Source: RYN-433 sp036558265 (lineage in GTDB: Bacteria > Planctomycetota > Phycisphaerae > Tepidisphaerales > Tepidisphaeraceae). Taken from it: DNA of 5,498 bases. Under the pieces are notes generated by a model. The model had not been told where the DNA came from, ran no database searches, and saw only the letters and a list, made by a program, of their open reading frames with translations. Shown piece by piece: positions 1 to 5,273 of this stretch. The translations under genes were made by a program, and so were the position numbers. The first letter of the stretch is position 1. Each line of letters begins with the position of its first letter. The stretch is taken from positions 1 to 5,498 of the forward strand of contig DATBFY010000180.1 of NCBI GenBank assembly GCA_036558265.1. Direction: 5' to 3'.

Positions 1-308
1 TGCAGCGCCATGCCCACCGCCGATTCGCTGCAGCGTTCGTTACCGCCCAGGCGCTGGTGCAGTTCGGGGATCGTCGCGTCGGGCTGCTGCTCGACGAGCT
101 GGCGCAGCTGCGCCAGGTCCACCTTGATCACGCGTGCGCCGCCCATCGGCAGCCGCGTGGTGCGCTGTTCTTCGCGGCGCACCTGTTTGACACGCCGGGC
201 CCAGGCGGGGCTGACGCCCATCGTGCCGGCGATCTCCTTGGTCTGCTTGCCCCGGTCATAAGCGGCCAACACGCGATCACGCAGATCCTGTTCATAAGGT
301 GCGGGCAT
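1..308 (-). CDS. IS630-family transposase, N-terminal part (cut by window edge)
   Basis: Reading the minus strand from the ATG at 308-306 gives an open frame of 102 codons that runs off position 1. It begins MPAPYEQDLRDRVLAAYDRG, followed by KEIAGTMGVSPAWARRVKQ, a helix-turn-helix of the type that opens IS630/Tc1-like transposases (about residues 7-45). A linker then leads to LAQLRQLVEQQPDATIPELH (about 68-87), matching the second winged-helix segment of IS630 proteins, and the window ends inside SESAVGMAL. The protein would bind the element's terminal repeats and cut at a TA target. The DDE catalytic residues would lie beyond the window, so activity cannot be judged. The start is supported by AAAGGAG 8 bases upstream. 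Family assignment rests on motif recognition and is fairly secure; the exact subgroup is unknown. Confidence 0.85.
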   Translation of the reverse strand, partial: MPAPYEQDLRDRVLAAYDRGKQTKEIAGTMGVSPAWARRVKQVRREEQRTTRLPMGGARVIKVDLAQLRQLVEQQPDATIPELHQRLGGNERCSESAVGMAL

Positions 309-316
309 CGTCGCGA

Positions 317-323
317 CTCCTTT
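317..323 (-). promoter_or_regulatory. Shine-Dalgarno site of the IS630 transposase
   Basis: On the minus strand AAAGGAG lies 8 bases before the ATG at 308-306. It is a near-ideal ribosome binding site and fixes the transposase start. The contrast with trpF and rhaB, which lack one, is notable. Confidence 0.75.
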
Positions 324-371
324 CGTCGTCGATGCCATCCAACCTTACCGGGCCCCGCCCGGGAGCGCAAT

Positions 372-395
372 CCGAACAAGCGCCGAACAGGCGCT
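372..395. repeat. Probable IS630 terminal repeat: 11-bp direct repeat overlapping a hairpin
   Basis: CCGAACAAGCG (372-382) is followed immediately by CCGAACAGGCG (383-393), which matches at 10 of 11 bases. The second copy is part of a perfect 6-bp stem, AGCGCC (379-384) and GGCGCT (390-395), with loop GAACA. Its position about 65-85 bp upstream of the transposase start, next to a TA, fits a transposase binding site at the element's end. The role is inferred. Confidence 0.5.
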
Positions 396-529
396 ACATC
401 TGAGGTGGGGATGCTCTAGGAGGTGGGCGTGATCGAGGCGCGTGTGTCTCGCACATCGGGCGCGGACGTGGCGTTTTCTGACGGCTTTTTCTGGTCAGAG
501 GATTCGGCGCACGTGGGGCGCGAACCTAC

Positions 530-564
530 GACTTTGACCCAGAAACGGCGCCTGGGTCAAAGTC
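530..564. repeat. Perfect 13-bp inverted repeat (hairpin)
   Basis: GACTTTGACCCAG (530-542) and CTGGGTCAAAGTC (552-564) are exact reverse complements separated by a 9-base loop, AAACGGCGC. A perfect 13-bp stem is far above chance for this length. No T-run follows on either strand, so an ordinary intrinsic terminator is unlikely. It could be a REP-type palindrome, part of a structured RNA, a protein binding site or the relic of a small mobile element. It lies outside the probable IS630 end. Confidence 0.8.
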
Positions 565-568
565 TCCG

Positions 569-660
569 GTCCCGCGGGGACGAGGGAGCGTGGGTTGGGT
601 TCCGGGCGGGAGCCCGGGTTCGCCGCTGTCGCGGCGCCTACACCGTCGCGGCAACGCCGC
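569..660. repeat. Cluster of four short GC-rich hairpins
   Basis: Directly after the 13-bp palindrome come four further perfect stems. They are GTCCC/GGGAC (569-573 and 577-581, loop 3), CCGGGC/GCCCGG (602-607 and 612-617, loop GGGA), CGCCGC/GCGGCG (621-626 and 631-636, loop TGTC) and GCGGC/GCCGC (648-652 and 656-660, loop AAC). Short GC stems are partly expected in such GC-rich DNA, but five consecutive ones in 131 bases of non-coding sequence look like a REP-like cluster or a folded transcript. No function is shown. Confidence 0.5.
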
Positions 661-740
661 AGCCGTCCACCCTCCCGGCGGATCGGTCGCGCGGGCGGAC
701 GCGTGCGGCCGGACCGGTGGGACTCGCAAGTCGCCCGCAT

Positions 741-746
741 TAGAAT
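741..746 (+). promoter_or_regulatory. Possible -10 box of the zinc-ribbon membrane protein gene
   Basis: TAGAAT matches the sigma-70 consensus TATAAT at 5 of 6 positions and sits 28 bases before the GTG start. No good -35 box is found 16-18 bases further upstream. Transcription from here would give a leader of about 20 bases. Tentative. Confidence 0.3.
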
Positions 747-773
747 GCCCGCTGGAAAGGGTTGCTCGCGCGC

Positions 774-1388
774 GTGAGACTCAAGCGTGTCATCCGGGTC
801 GTGCTCTGGGGCGTCAAGGGCGTGCTGCTGGCGGTGTGCCTCGGCGTGCTCGTACTGGCCGCTCGGAGTACCCGGCGCGCGGAACGCGCATTTGTCGAAA
901 CGCTACGTCCCGCTGGCGCGGCGGAAGTGTACACGCGCCGCGGCGCCGAATCTGCGTGGTTTGGGCTCAGCTTCTCCTTCGATCGGTCGCGGATCGACTC
1001 GCCAAAGGACCCGGCGGTCAGCGACAGCGAGCCGACGCGGATGCGCCGCATGGTCGGTGCGTGGATGATCATTTCTGAATCCGCCGATCTGTCTCGTCCG
1101 ACGTCCGTACCCATCTATAGCCGCCTTGGTTTTGCGTATAGCGAGTATCGCAGAGATTGGGGCAGAGGGCCCGGCTACGGATGGTCGTGTGTCGTGCCGT
1201 TCTGGTTTGCCGCACTCGTCACGGGCACTTGGCCCGTCTCCAGTCTGTTCCTCACCGTCCGCCGACGCCTGCGCGCCCGCCGCCGCCATCTCGTCGGCCA
1301 CTGCCCCACCTGCGGCTACGACCTCCGCGCCACGCCCGATCGTTGCCCGGAGTGCGGCACCGCGCCCGCCGCCAAGACTTCGGCGTGA
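774..1388 (+). CDS. Membrane-anchored protein with C-terminal zinc ribbon, function unknown
   Basis: This 204-residue protein has two probable transmembrane helices, about residues 9-30 (VVLWGVKGVLLAVCLGVLVL) and 138-162 (CVVPFWFAALVTGTWPVSSL). They flank a domain of about 105 residues with no motif I recognise. The basic N-terminus suggests that this domain is outside the membrane. A basic stretch, RRRLRARRR (163-171), then leads to the zinc ribbon CPTCGYDLRATPDRCPECG, with four cysteines at 177, 180, 191 and 194, presumably in the cytoplasm. Ribbons of this wording are, to my knowledge, widespread at the ends of unrelated planctomycete membrane proteins. The GTG at 774 is preferred over the TTG at 762, because GGAAAGG (754-760) almost touches the TTG; its 13-base distance to the GTG is long but workable. 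It stands alone and converges on the PEP-CTERM gene. The zinc ribbon is clear; the biological role is unknown. Confidence 0.8.
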   Translation: MRLKRVIRVVLWGVKGVLLAVCLGVLVLAARSTRRAERAFVETLRPAGAAEVYTRRGAESAWFGLSFSFDRSRIDSPKDPAVSDSEPTRMRRMVGAWMIISESADLSRPTSVPIYSRLGFAYSEYRRDWGRGPGYGWSCVVPFWFAALVTGTWPVSSLFLTVRRRLRARRRHLVGHCPTCGYDLRATPDRCPECGTAPAAKTSA

Positions 1389-1513
1389 TCGCGCGCCACC
1401 CCTCCCGCGCCGCTCGCCCGACAAATTCTTTGTTTCTCTGGTGCTTTCCTTCTCCGCGTCACCGCGACAAACGCTCGGTACGCAGGCGCGACACCTGCAC
1501 CATAGGAAGAGCA

Positions 1514-1533
1514 GGCGAGGACGCCCGCACCAC
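1514..1533 (+). repeat. Degenerate copy of the GGGCGGGACGCCCG repeat
   Basis: GGCGAGGACGCCCGCACCAC resembles the core GGCGGGACGCCCGTGCCAC found twice at 2969-3021, apart from one extra base and two substitutions. It lies in the 186-bp gap between two convergent genes. No clear intrinsic terminator is seen in that gap. A 5-bp stem, GCAGG/CCTGC (1482-1486 and 1494-1498), is the only other structure. Confidence 0.45.
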
Positions 1534-1574
1534 AGGGGGGGAAAGCTCGGACGGAGCCTCGCCCTCCCGGTTAG

Positions 1575-2807
1575 TTAGCGGCGACGGGGTCGGCGTTGGG
1601 TTGAAATTGTCACCAGCGCGCCTAATCCGAGGAGCGCTGAGGGTTCGGGGACTTCGGCGGCCAGGTAGGCGGAGGGGACGAAGGTGGTGCCGCCGTCGTT
1701 GACGTTGGTGGCCGAGCCGATGATGACGTCGTGGCCGGCGAGGATCTGGCCGGTGACGGCGCCGATCGTGCCGGTTGTGACGTCGCCGTCGGGGGCGAAG
1801 AGGGCGCCGAAGAACTCGCCGGTCATGTTGATGTTGCCGTGGGATTCGAGCAGGACCTGTGATGCGAGGGCCGAATCGACCAGCGTGTAGTCGGCGCCGT
1901 TCACGTAGGGGTGGATGCGGTCGAAGCTGGCGTCGCCGGTGACGAAGACGTTGATCGGGCCGTTCGACAGGTCCAGGTAAAGGTCGAGGAACGTGCCCGG
2001 CGACGAGATCGAGTCGAAGGTGTAGGTGCCGCCGGACAGGTGCAATTTGGTCGCGGCGTTGACCGTGAGATTGCCGTAGCTGCCGGGGGCGAGGGTCTTG
2101 TTGTCGAAGGTGTTGAGGGTGACGTCCGAGCCGCCGGAGGTGAAGGCGGTGGCAGGGGGCATGTCCACGTGGGTGTAGCGCCTGGGGTTGGGGCTGACCG
2201 AGCCTTTGACGTCGCCGCCGATGCTGGAGAAGGCGCCCTGCGAGAGGTTGCCGGCCTGGGTGACGGTGCCGGTGACGTGGGCGGACTGGCCGACGGAGAC
2301 GTCGCCGTTGGAGCCGACGTTGCCGCTGACGTTGACGCCGGTGAGGAGGTTGACGTTGCCGCCGGAGACGATGTTGCCGCCGATCGTGTTGTAGATCTGC
2401 ACCGAGACGGGGCCGGTCGCGATGATGTTGCCGCCGACGCTGGCGAGGGTGGCATCGGCGCCGGCGTGGACCGAGCCGTTGACGGTGGAGAGGTCGTTGA
2501 TGCGGACGGACCCGTTGAAGATCACGTCGCCGGTGACGTTGGTGCGGGCGTTCCAGGCGACGGGGATGGTGGGGTTGAGCGACCCGCCGCCCAGGAGCGA
2601 ATCGAGGTTGGCGATGCCGGCCTGGTGGGTGACGTCGCCGTTGGACCCGGCCGGGGCCCCGGTCACCTTGGCGAAGCCCTCGAAGGTGAGGGAGTCATTG
2701 CCGAAGACGGCGTAACTGTTGGCATAACCGGCATAACCGGCCGGGGCGAGCGCCGCGGCGAGGATCGGGGCGAGCAGCCGAGGGAAACGGCGGGGGCGCA
2801 GGGACAT
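1575..2807 (-). CDS. Secreted PEP-CTERM protein with beta-rich repeat domain
   Basis: This 410-residue protein starts with a signal peptide (MSLRPRRFPR followed by hydrophobic LLAPILAAALA), with likely cleavage after AGYA near residue 29. Residues about 90-205 consist of short Gly/Val/Asn-rich strands (VTGDVIFNGSV, GNIVSGGNVNL, SGNVGSNGDVSVG) that suggest a beta-helical or bactofilin-like fold. Residues about 239-370 (LAPGSYGNLTV, LSGGTYTFDSI, INVFVTGDASF, GALFAPDGDVTTGT) resemble a domain common in planctomycete surface proteins. The end is a classic PEP-CTERM signal: VPEPS (386-390), a short hydrophobic stretch, then RRPRRR. In known systems such signals are processed by exosortase, so a surface or exopolymer role is likely. 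The start at 2807 is fixed by AAGGAGG 6 bases upstream; the frame stays open upstream to 2927, but those codons fall in the leader. The mature protein has no cysteine. Specific ligand or function is unknown. Confidence 0.85.
   Translation of the reverse strand: MSLRPRRFPRLLAPILAAALAPAGYAGYANSYAVFGNDSLTFEGFAKVTGAPAGSNGDVTHQAGIANLDSLLGGGSLNPTIPVAWNARTNVTGDVIFNGSVRINDLSTVNGSVHAGADATLASVGGNIIATGPVSVQIYNTIGGNIVSGGNVNLLTGVNVSGNVGSNGDVSVGQSAHVTGTVTQAGNLSQGAFSSIGGDVKGSVSPNPRRYTHVDMPPATAFTSGGSDVTLNTFDNKTLAPGSYGNLTVNAATKLHLSGGTYTFDSISSPGTFLDLYLDLSNGPINVFVTGDASFDRIHPYVNGADYTLVDSALASQVLLESHGNINMTGEFFGALFAPDGDVTTGTIGAVTGQILAGHDVIIGSATNVNDGGTTFVPSAYLAAEVPEPSALLGLGALVTISTQRRPRRR
2721..2738 (-). repeat. 9-bp tandem duplication at the signal-peptide cleavage site
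   Basis: GGCATAACC occurs twice head to tail (2721-2729 and 2730-2738). On the coding strand it gives Gly-Tyr-Ala twice (residues 24-29), just before the mature protein begins, so it duplicates a possible signal peptidase site ending in Ala. Confidence 0.7.
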
Positions 2808-2813
2808 AGCGAA

Positions 2814-2820
2814 CCTCCTT
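2814..2820 (-). promoter_or_regulatory. Strong Shine-Dalgarno site deciding the PEP-CTERM gene start
   Basis: On the minus strand AAGGAGG, complementary to the 16S rRNA tail, lies 6 bases before the ATG at 2807-2805. It selects this ATG over the upstream in-frame codon at 2927 and places the signal peptide at the N-terminus. Confidence 0.85.
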
Positions 2821-2880
2821 TGAGCTTCGTTAGCGTCGGGACGACTTGTCTCTCCCTCCAGGATCAGGAGAGCGATCGGA

Positions 2881-2908
2881 AGGTTACATTGCGAAATGGG
2901 CAGGTCAA
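2881..2908 (-). promoter_or_regulatory. Possible sigma-70 promoter of the PEP-CTERM gene
   Basis: On the minus strand TTGACC (2908-2903) matches the -35 consensus at 5 of 6 positions. A 16-base spacer separates it from TAACCT (2886-2881), a weak -10 matching at 3 of 6. The implied leader of about 65 bases contains an inverted repeat, CTCTCC/GGAGAG (2850-2855 and 2867-2872). Tentative. Confidence 0.35.
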
Positions 2909-2968
2909 TGAAATTCTGCGGGGGCAATGACGAGGGTTGGAAGGCAGCCGCCTGCGCGGCGGAAACAA

Positions 2969-3021
2969 GGGCGGGACGCCCGTGCCACCTGTATTCACGG
3001 GCGGGACGCCCGTGCCACCTG
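2969..3021. repeat. Two direct copies of a 23-bp palindromic repeat, one overlapping the trpF stop
   Basis: An identical 23-bp unit, beginning GGGCGGGACGCCCG and ending TGCCACCTG, occurs at 2969-2991 and 2999-3021 with a 7-base spacer (period 30). The second copy forms a perfect 8-bp stem, CACGGGCG (2996-3003) and CGCCCGTG (3007-3014), around loop GGA. No T-run follows in the trpF direction. I recognise this palindrome as a type repeated often between genes in planctomycete DNA. The second copy lies inside the trpF frame and supplies its last codons. Confidence 0.8.
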
Positions 3022-3672
3022 CTCGATGAAGGCTTCGATCTTCTCGGGGGATTTCTCGCCGAAGGCGGATTCGACGCCGCTGCTGACGTCTACGGCGTAG
3101 GGGTGGAGGAGTCGGACGACGTCGGCGACGTTGTCGGGTCGGAGGCCGCCGGCGGCGATGATGGGGGGCAGGCCTTCGAACGCGCCGGCGCGCTGGACGT
3201 CTGCGACGGCGGTCCAGTCGTTCTCGACGCCGGTGCCGCCCGGGGCGGTGGTGGAGGGGGTTTCCAGGACGAAGCCCTGGAGGTTGCAAAGGTCGAGCGA
3301 TTCCATGTTCTCGCGCCAAAGGTCCAGCTCGGCGCGGAGGGTTTCGCGGGCGGCGCGGATGGCCTTGACGATCGTGAATTCGCGCAGGGCGGCGACGTCC
3401 TCGGCCGACTCGCGGCCGTGGAGCTGGACGTGGCGAAGGTGGAGCGATCCGGCGATCCGGCGGACCTCGTCCACGTCCTGATCGACGAACAAGCCCACCG
3501 GCGTGACGAAGGCGGGGAGCGTGTGGAGGATCTGGCGGGCGCGGTCGATCGGGATGCAGCGCCGGGCGGCGGGATAGAAGACCATGCCGATCGCGTCGGC
3601 GCCCGCGCGGGCGGCGGCCTGGGCGTCTTCTCGGCGCGTGATGCCGCAGATCTTGATGCGCGTGCGGGGCAA
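2995..3672 (-). CDS. trpF: Phosphoribosylanthranilate isomerase TrpF
   Basis: TrpF converts N-(5-phosphoribosyl)anthranilate to the carboxyphenylamino-deoxyribulose phosphate in tryptophan biosynthesis (EC 5.3.1.24), in the cytoplasm, as a single TIM barrel. The 225 residues show the family motifs in order: KICGIT (7-12, with catalytic Cys9), GADAIGMVFYP (24-34), VGLFVD (59-64), VQLHG (82-86), GGTG (145-148), AAGGLRPDNV (173-182) and VDVSSGVE (194-201). Length is close to the usual 200-220. Glu137 in GFVLETPS stands where the family normally has the catalytic Asp. The start is a TTG at 3672 with no Shine-Dalgarno sequence; no in-frame ATG exists upstream before a stop at 3712-3714. The last residues, VARASRP, and the stop are encoded by a palindromic repeat. 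No other trp gene is adjacent. It is divergent from rhaB. Confidence 0.93.
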   Translation of the reverse strand: MPRTRIKICGITRREDAQAAARAGADAIGMVFYPAARRCIPIDRARQILHTLPAFVTPVGLFVDQDVDEVRRIAGSLHLRHVQLHGRESAEDVAALREFTIVKAIRAARETLRAELDLWRENMESLDLCNLQGFVLETPSTTAPGGTGVENDWTAVADVQRAGAFEGLPPIIAAGGLRPDNVADVVRLLHPYAVDVSSGVESAFGEKSPEKIEAFIEQVARASRP

Positions 3673-3678
3673 GGGGGC

Positions 3679-3734
3679 AATTGTCCATGGCCCATTGTCA
3701 ATTGTCCATTGTTAGTTGTCAGTGGTCAGTTGCC
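3679..3734 (+). repeat. Tandem heptamer array, eight 7-bp units
   Basis: Eight consecutive 7-bp units fit the loose pattern (A/C)(A/G)T(T/G)G(T/C)(C/T), for example AATTGTC (3679-3685 and 3700-3706), CATTGTC (3693-3699) and AGTTGTC (3714-3720). The array begins 7 bases upstream of the trpF start and fills the place where its ribosome binding site would be. Apart from CATGGCC, the units differ by one to three bases, as in diverged short tandem repeats. Confidence 0.85.
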
Positions 3735-3749
3735 AGGAACGTCCGCCGT

Positions 3750-3777
3750 GGACAATGGACGATGGACAATGGACACT
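3750..3777 (-). repeat. Tandem heptamer array in opposite orientation, four units
   Basis: GGACAAT, GGACGAT, GGACAAT and GGACACT follow one another without gaps. Their reverse complements (ATTGTCC and variants) belong to the same family as the array at 3679-3734, so the two arrays are inverted relative to each other. The array ends 8 bases before the rhaB ATG. Positions 3753-3772 pair with 3692-3711 at 18 of 20 bases. Confidence 0.85.
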
Positions 3778-3785
3778 GCTTGGCC

Positions 3786-5273
3786 ATGGCGACGAGGAAC
3801 TTATTGGCCTTTGACCTGGGGGCGGAGAGCGGGCGGGCGCTCTTGGGACGGTTGGACGGGCGGCGGCTGACGCTGGACGAGAAGCATCGCTTTGCCAACC
3901 CGAACGGGCGGTTGAACGGCCACCTGCACTGGAACTTCCTGGCGCAGTGGGAGGAGCTGAAGACCGGGCTGAGGAAGACCGCGGCGGGCGCGACGGCGAT
4001 CGACGCGATCGGGGTGGACACGTGGGGCGTCGATTTCGGGTTTCTCGATGCCAACGGGGACCTCCTTGCGAACCCGTTCATGTATCGCGACCCGCAGACG
4101 GAGGGGATGATGGAGCGGGCGTTCGGGCGGGTATCGCGGGAGGCGATCTTCGAGGCGACCGGCATCCAGTTCATGCAGCTCAACTCGCTCTATCAGCTCG
4201 TGGCGCTGGCGGCGCGCCGATCGCCTCTTTTGGATTGCGGGCGGACGATGCTGTTCATGCCGGACCTCTTTAACTATTGCTTCACGGGCGAGCGTGTGGC
4301 GGAGTTCTCGATCGCGACGACCAGCCAGATGTACGACCCGCGGAAGAAGGACTGGGCGCGGGAGATGCTCAACGAACTCGGATTGCCGACGCACTTTCTG
4401 CCGAAGGTCGTGCCGTCGGGGACGCGGCTGGGGAACGTGCTACCGGCAGTTATGGAGGAGTGTGGAATCTCGGGTGAGATTCCCGTCATTGCGCCGGGTT
4501 GCCACGACACCGCCAGCGCGGTGGCGGCGGTGCCGGTGGAGGGCGGCGGGCAGGACTGGTGCTACATCTCATCCGGGACGTGGTCACTGATGGGCGTGCA
4601 GATCCCGACACCGATCATCAACGAGAAATCGCTGCGGCTGAACTACACGAACGAGGGGGGCGTGACGGGGGATTTCCGGTTCCTCAAGAACATCATGGGG
4701 CTGTGGCTGGTGCAGGAGTGCCGCCGGCAGTGGCATCGCGACGGGCAGGAGTACAGCTATGCGCATTTGGCGCAAATGGCCGGCGAGGCGGCGGCGTTCA
4801 AGGCGGTGATCGATCCGGATCACAAGCCCTTCCTGTCGCCCGGGCAGATGCCGCAGAAGATTTCGGAATTCTGCAGGAAGACCGGGCAGCCGACGCCGGC
4901 GTCGCCGGGCGAGTTCGTCCGCACATGCCTGGAGAGCCTGGCGCTGACGTATCGCAAGACGATCGAGGGGCTCGAGGAGGTGCTGGGCCGGCGGATCGCC
5001 GTGATCCACATCGTCGGCGGGGGGACGCAGAACGAACTGCTCAACCAGATGACAGCGGACGCGTGCGGGCGGCCGGTGGCGGCGGGCCCGGTCGAGGCGA
5101 CGGCGATCGGGAACATGCTGGTGACGGCGATCGCGCTGGGAGAGATCGGGGATCTGGCGCAGGGTCGTCAGATCGTCCGCGACAGCTTCGACGTCAAGCG
5201 CTACGAGCCGAAGAACGCGGCCGCGTGGGAGGAGGCGTATGGGAGGCGGAGGTCAGTAGTCAGTAGCCAGTAG
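3786..5273 (+). CDS. rhaB: Rhamnulokinase RhaB (FGGY carbohydrate kinase)
   Basis: RhaB phosphorylates L-rhamnulose to L-rhamnulose 1-phosphate with ATP, the second step of L-rhamnose breakdown (EC 2.7.1.5). The 495 residues are close to the roughly 490 of E. coli RhaB and cover both FGGY domains. The N-terminal phosphate-binding motif is DLGAESGR (10-17). Rhamnulokinase-type segments follow: GVDTWGVDFGFLD (76-88), MYRDPQTEGM (99-108), MQLNSLYQL (130-138) and SIATTSQMYDPRKKDW (175-190). Asp241 in CHDTASAV is the expected catalytic base. YISSGTWSLMG (260-270), FRFLKNIMGLWLVQECRRQW (297-316) and HIVGGGTQNELLNQMTADAC (408-427) complete the fold. The ATG at 3786 is chosen because homology begins there; the frame is open further upstream, but only through heptamer repeats. 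No clear Shine-Dalgarno sequence precedes it. The last residues, SVVSSQ, and the TAG stop lie in another heptamer array. Substrate is judged by motifs; another FGGY sugar is less likely. Confidence 0.92.
   Translation: MATRNLLAFDLGAESGRALLGRLDGRRLTLDEKHRFANPNGRLNGHLHWNFLAQWEELKTGLRKTAAGATAIDAIGVDTWGVDFGFLDANGDLLANPFMYRDPQTEGMMERAFGRVSREAIFEATGIQFMQLNSLYQLVALAARRSPLLDCGRTMLFMPDLFNYCFTGERVAEFSIATTSQMYDPRKKDWAREMLNELGLPTHFLPKVVPSGTRLGNVLPAVMEECGISGEIPVIAPGCHDTASAVAAVPVEGGGQDWCYISSGTWSLMGVQIPTPIINEKSLRLNYTNEGGVTGDFRFLKNIMGLWLVQECRRQWHRDGQEYSYAHLAQMAGEAAAFKAVIDPDHKPFLSPGQMPQKISEFCRKTGQPTPASPGEFVRTCLESLALTYRKTIEGLEEVLGRRIAVIHIVGGGTQNELLNQMTADACGRPVAAGPVEATAIGNMLVTAIALGEIGDLAQGRQIVRDSFDVKRYEPKNAAAWEEAYGRRRSVVSSQ

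Larger units (their letters stand above)
1..396 (-). mobile_element. IS630-like insertion sequence, partial (5' end only)
   Basis: The transposase N-terminus and its upstream leader occupy this stretch; the rest of the element lies outside the window. IS630 elements insert at TA dinucleotides. A TA at 395-396 directly adjoins a compact repeat and hairpin (372-395), so I place the outer end there. The boundary is inferred, because the other terminal repeat is not visible for comparison; another TA at 417-418 is an alternative end. Confidence 0.6.
397..773. other. Gene-free stretch of 377 bp with many short palindromes
   Basis: I see no convincing gene here. An open frame from a GTG at 429 to 743 on the plus strand has AGGAGG (418-423) 5 bases upstream, but its product is arginine-rich low-complexity sequence that runs through several hairpins, so I do not call it. 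A weak inverted repeat, TCTGAC (477-482) and GTCAGA (494-499), encloses a T-rich loop. The central part (530-660) is a run of perfect hairpins listed separately. The last 30 bases hold the likely promoter of the next gene. Confidence 0.6.

Noticed and set aside
500..581. tRNA-like appearance on the minus strand (GGTTCG followed by an ACCA-like end)
   Set aside because: The T-arm would have a mismatch, and the central 13-bp perfect stem is too long for an anticodon arm; no full cloverleaf can be drawn.
429..743. Open frame of 104 codons with AGGAGG 5 bases upstream of a GTG
   Set aside because: The product is arginine-rich low-complexity sequence with no recognised motif and reads straight through several hairpins; open frames on both strands are common in DNA this GC-rich.
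1541..1560. Intrinsic terminator between the convergent genes
   Set aside because: The stem is only about 4-6 bp with a wobble, and a C-run instead of a T-run follows on the minus strand.
2808..2927. N-terminal extension of the PEP-CTERM protein by 40 codons
   Set aside because: The strong ribosome site at 2814-2820 and the signal peptide both point to the ATG at 2807; the extension would bury the signal peptide.
1911..2930. Long plus-strand frame of 339 codons opposite the PEP-CTERM gene
   Set aside because: It is a Gly/Val/Asp-rich antisense shadow of a repeat-rich gene that has a signal peptide, a ribosome site and a sorting signal.
2864..3688. Minus-strand frame overlapping trpF, rich in Arg and Pro and containing GTGVPP repeats
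   Set aside because: It is an out-of-frame reading of trpF and of the 23-bp repeats; trpF shows all family motifs in its own frame.
3679..3777. CRISPR array
   Set aside because: The units are 7 bp, tandem and without unique spacers, and no cas genes are present.
3681..3785. N-terminal extension of rhaB by 35 codons
   Set aside because: These codons are translated heptamer repeats; homology to rhamnulokinases begins at the ATG at 3786.
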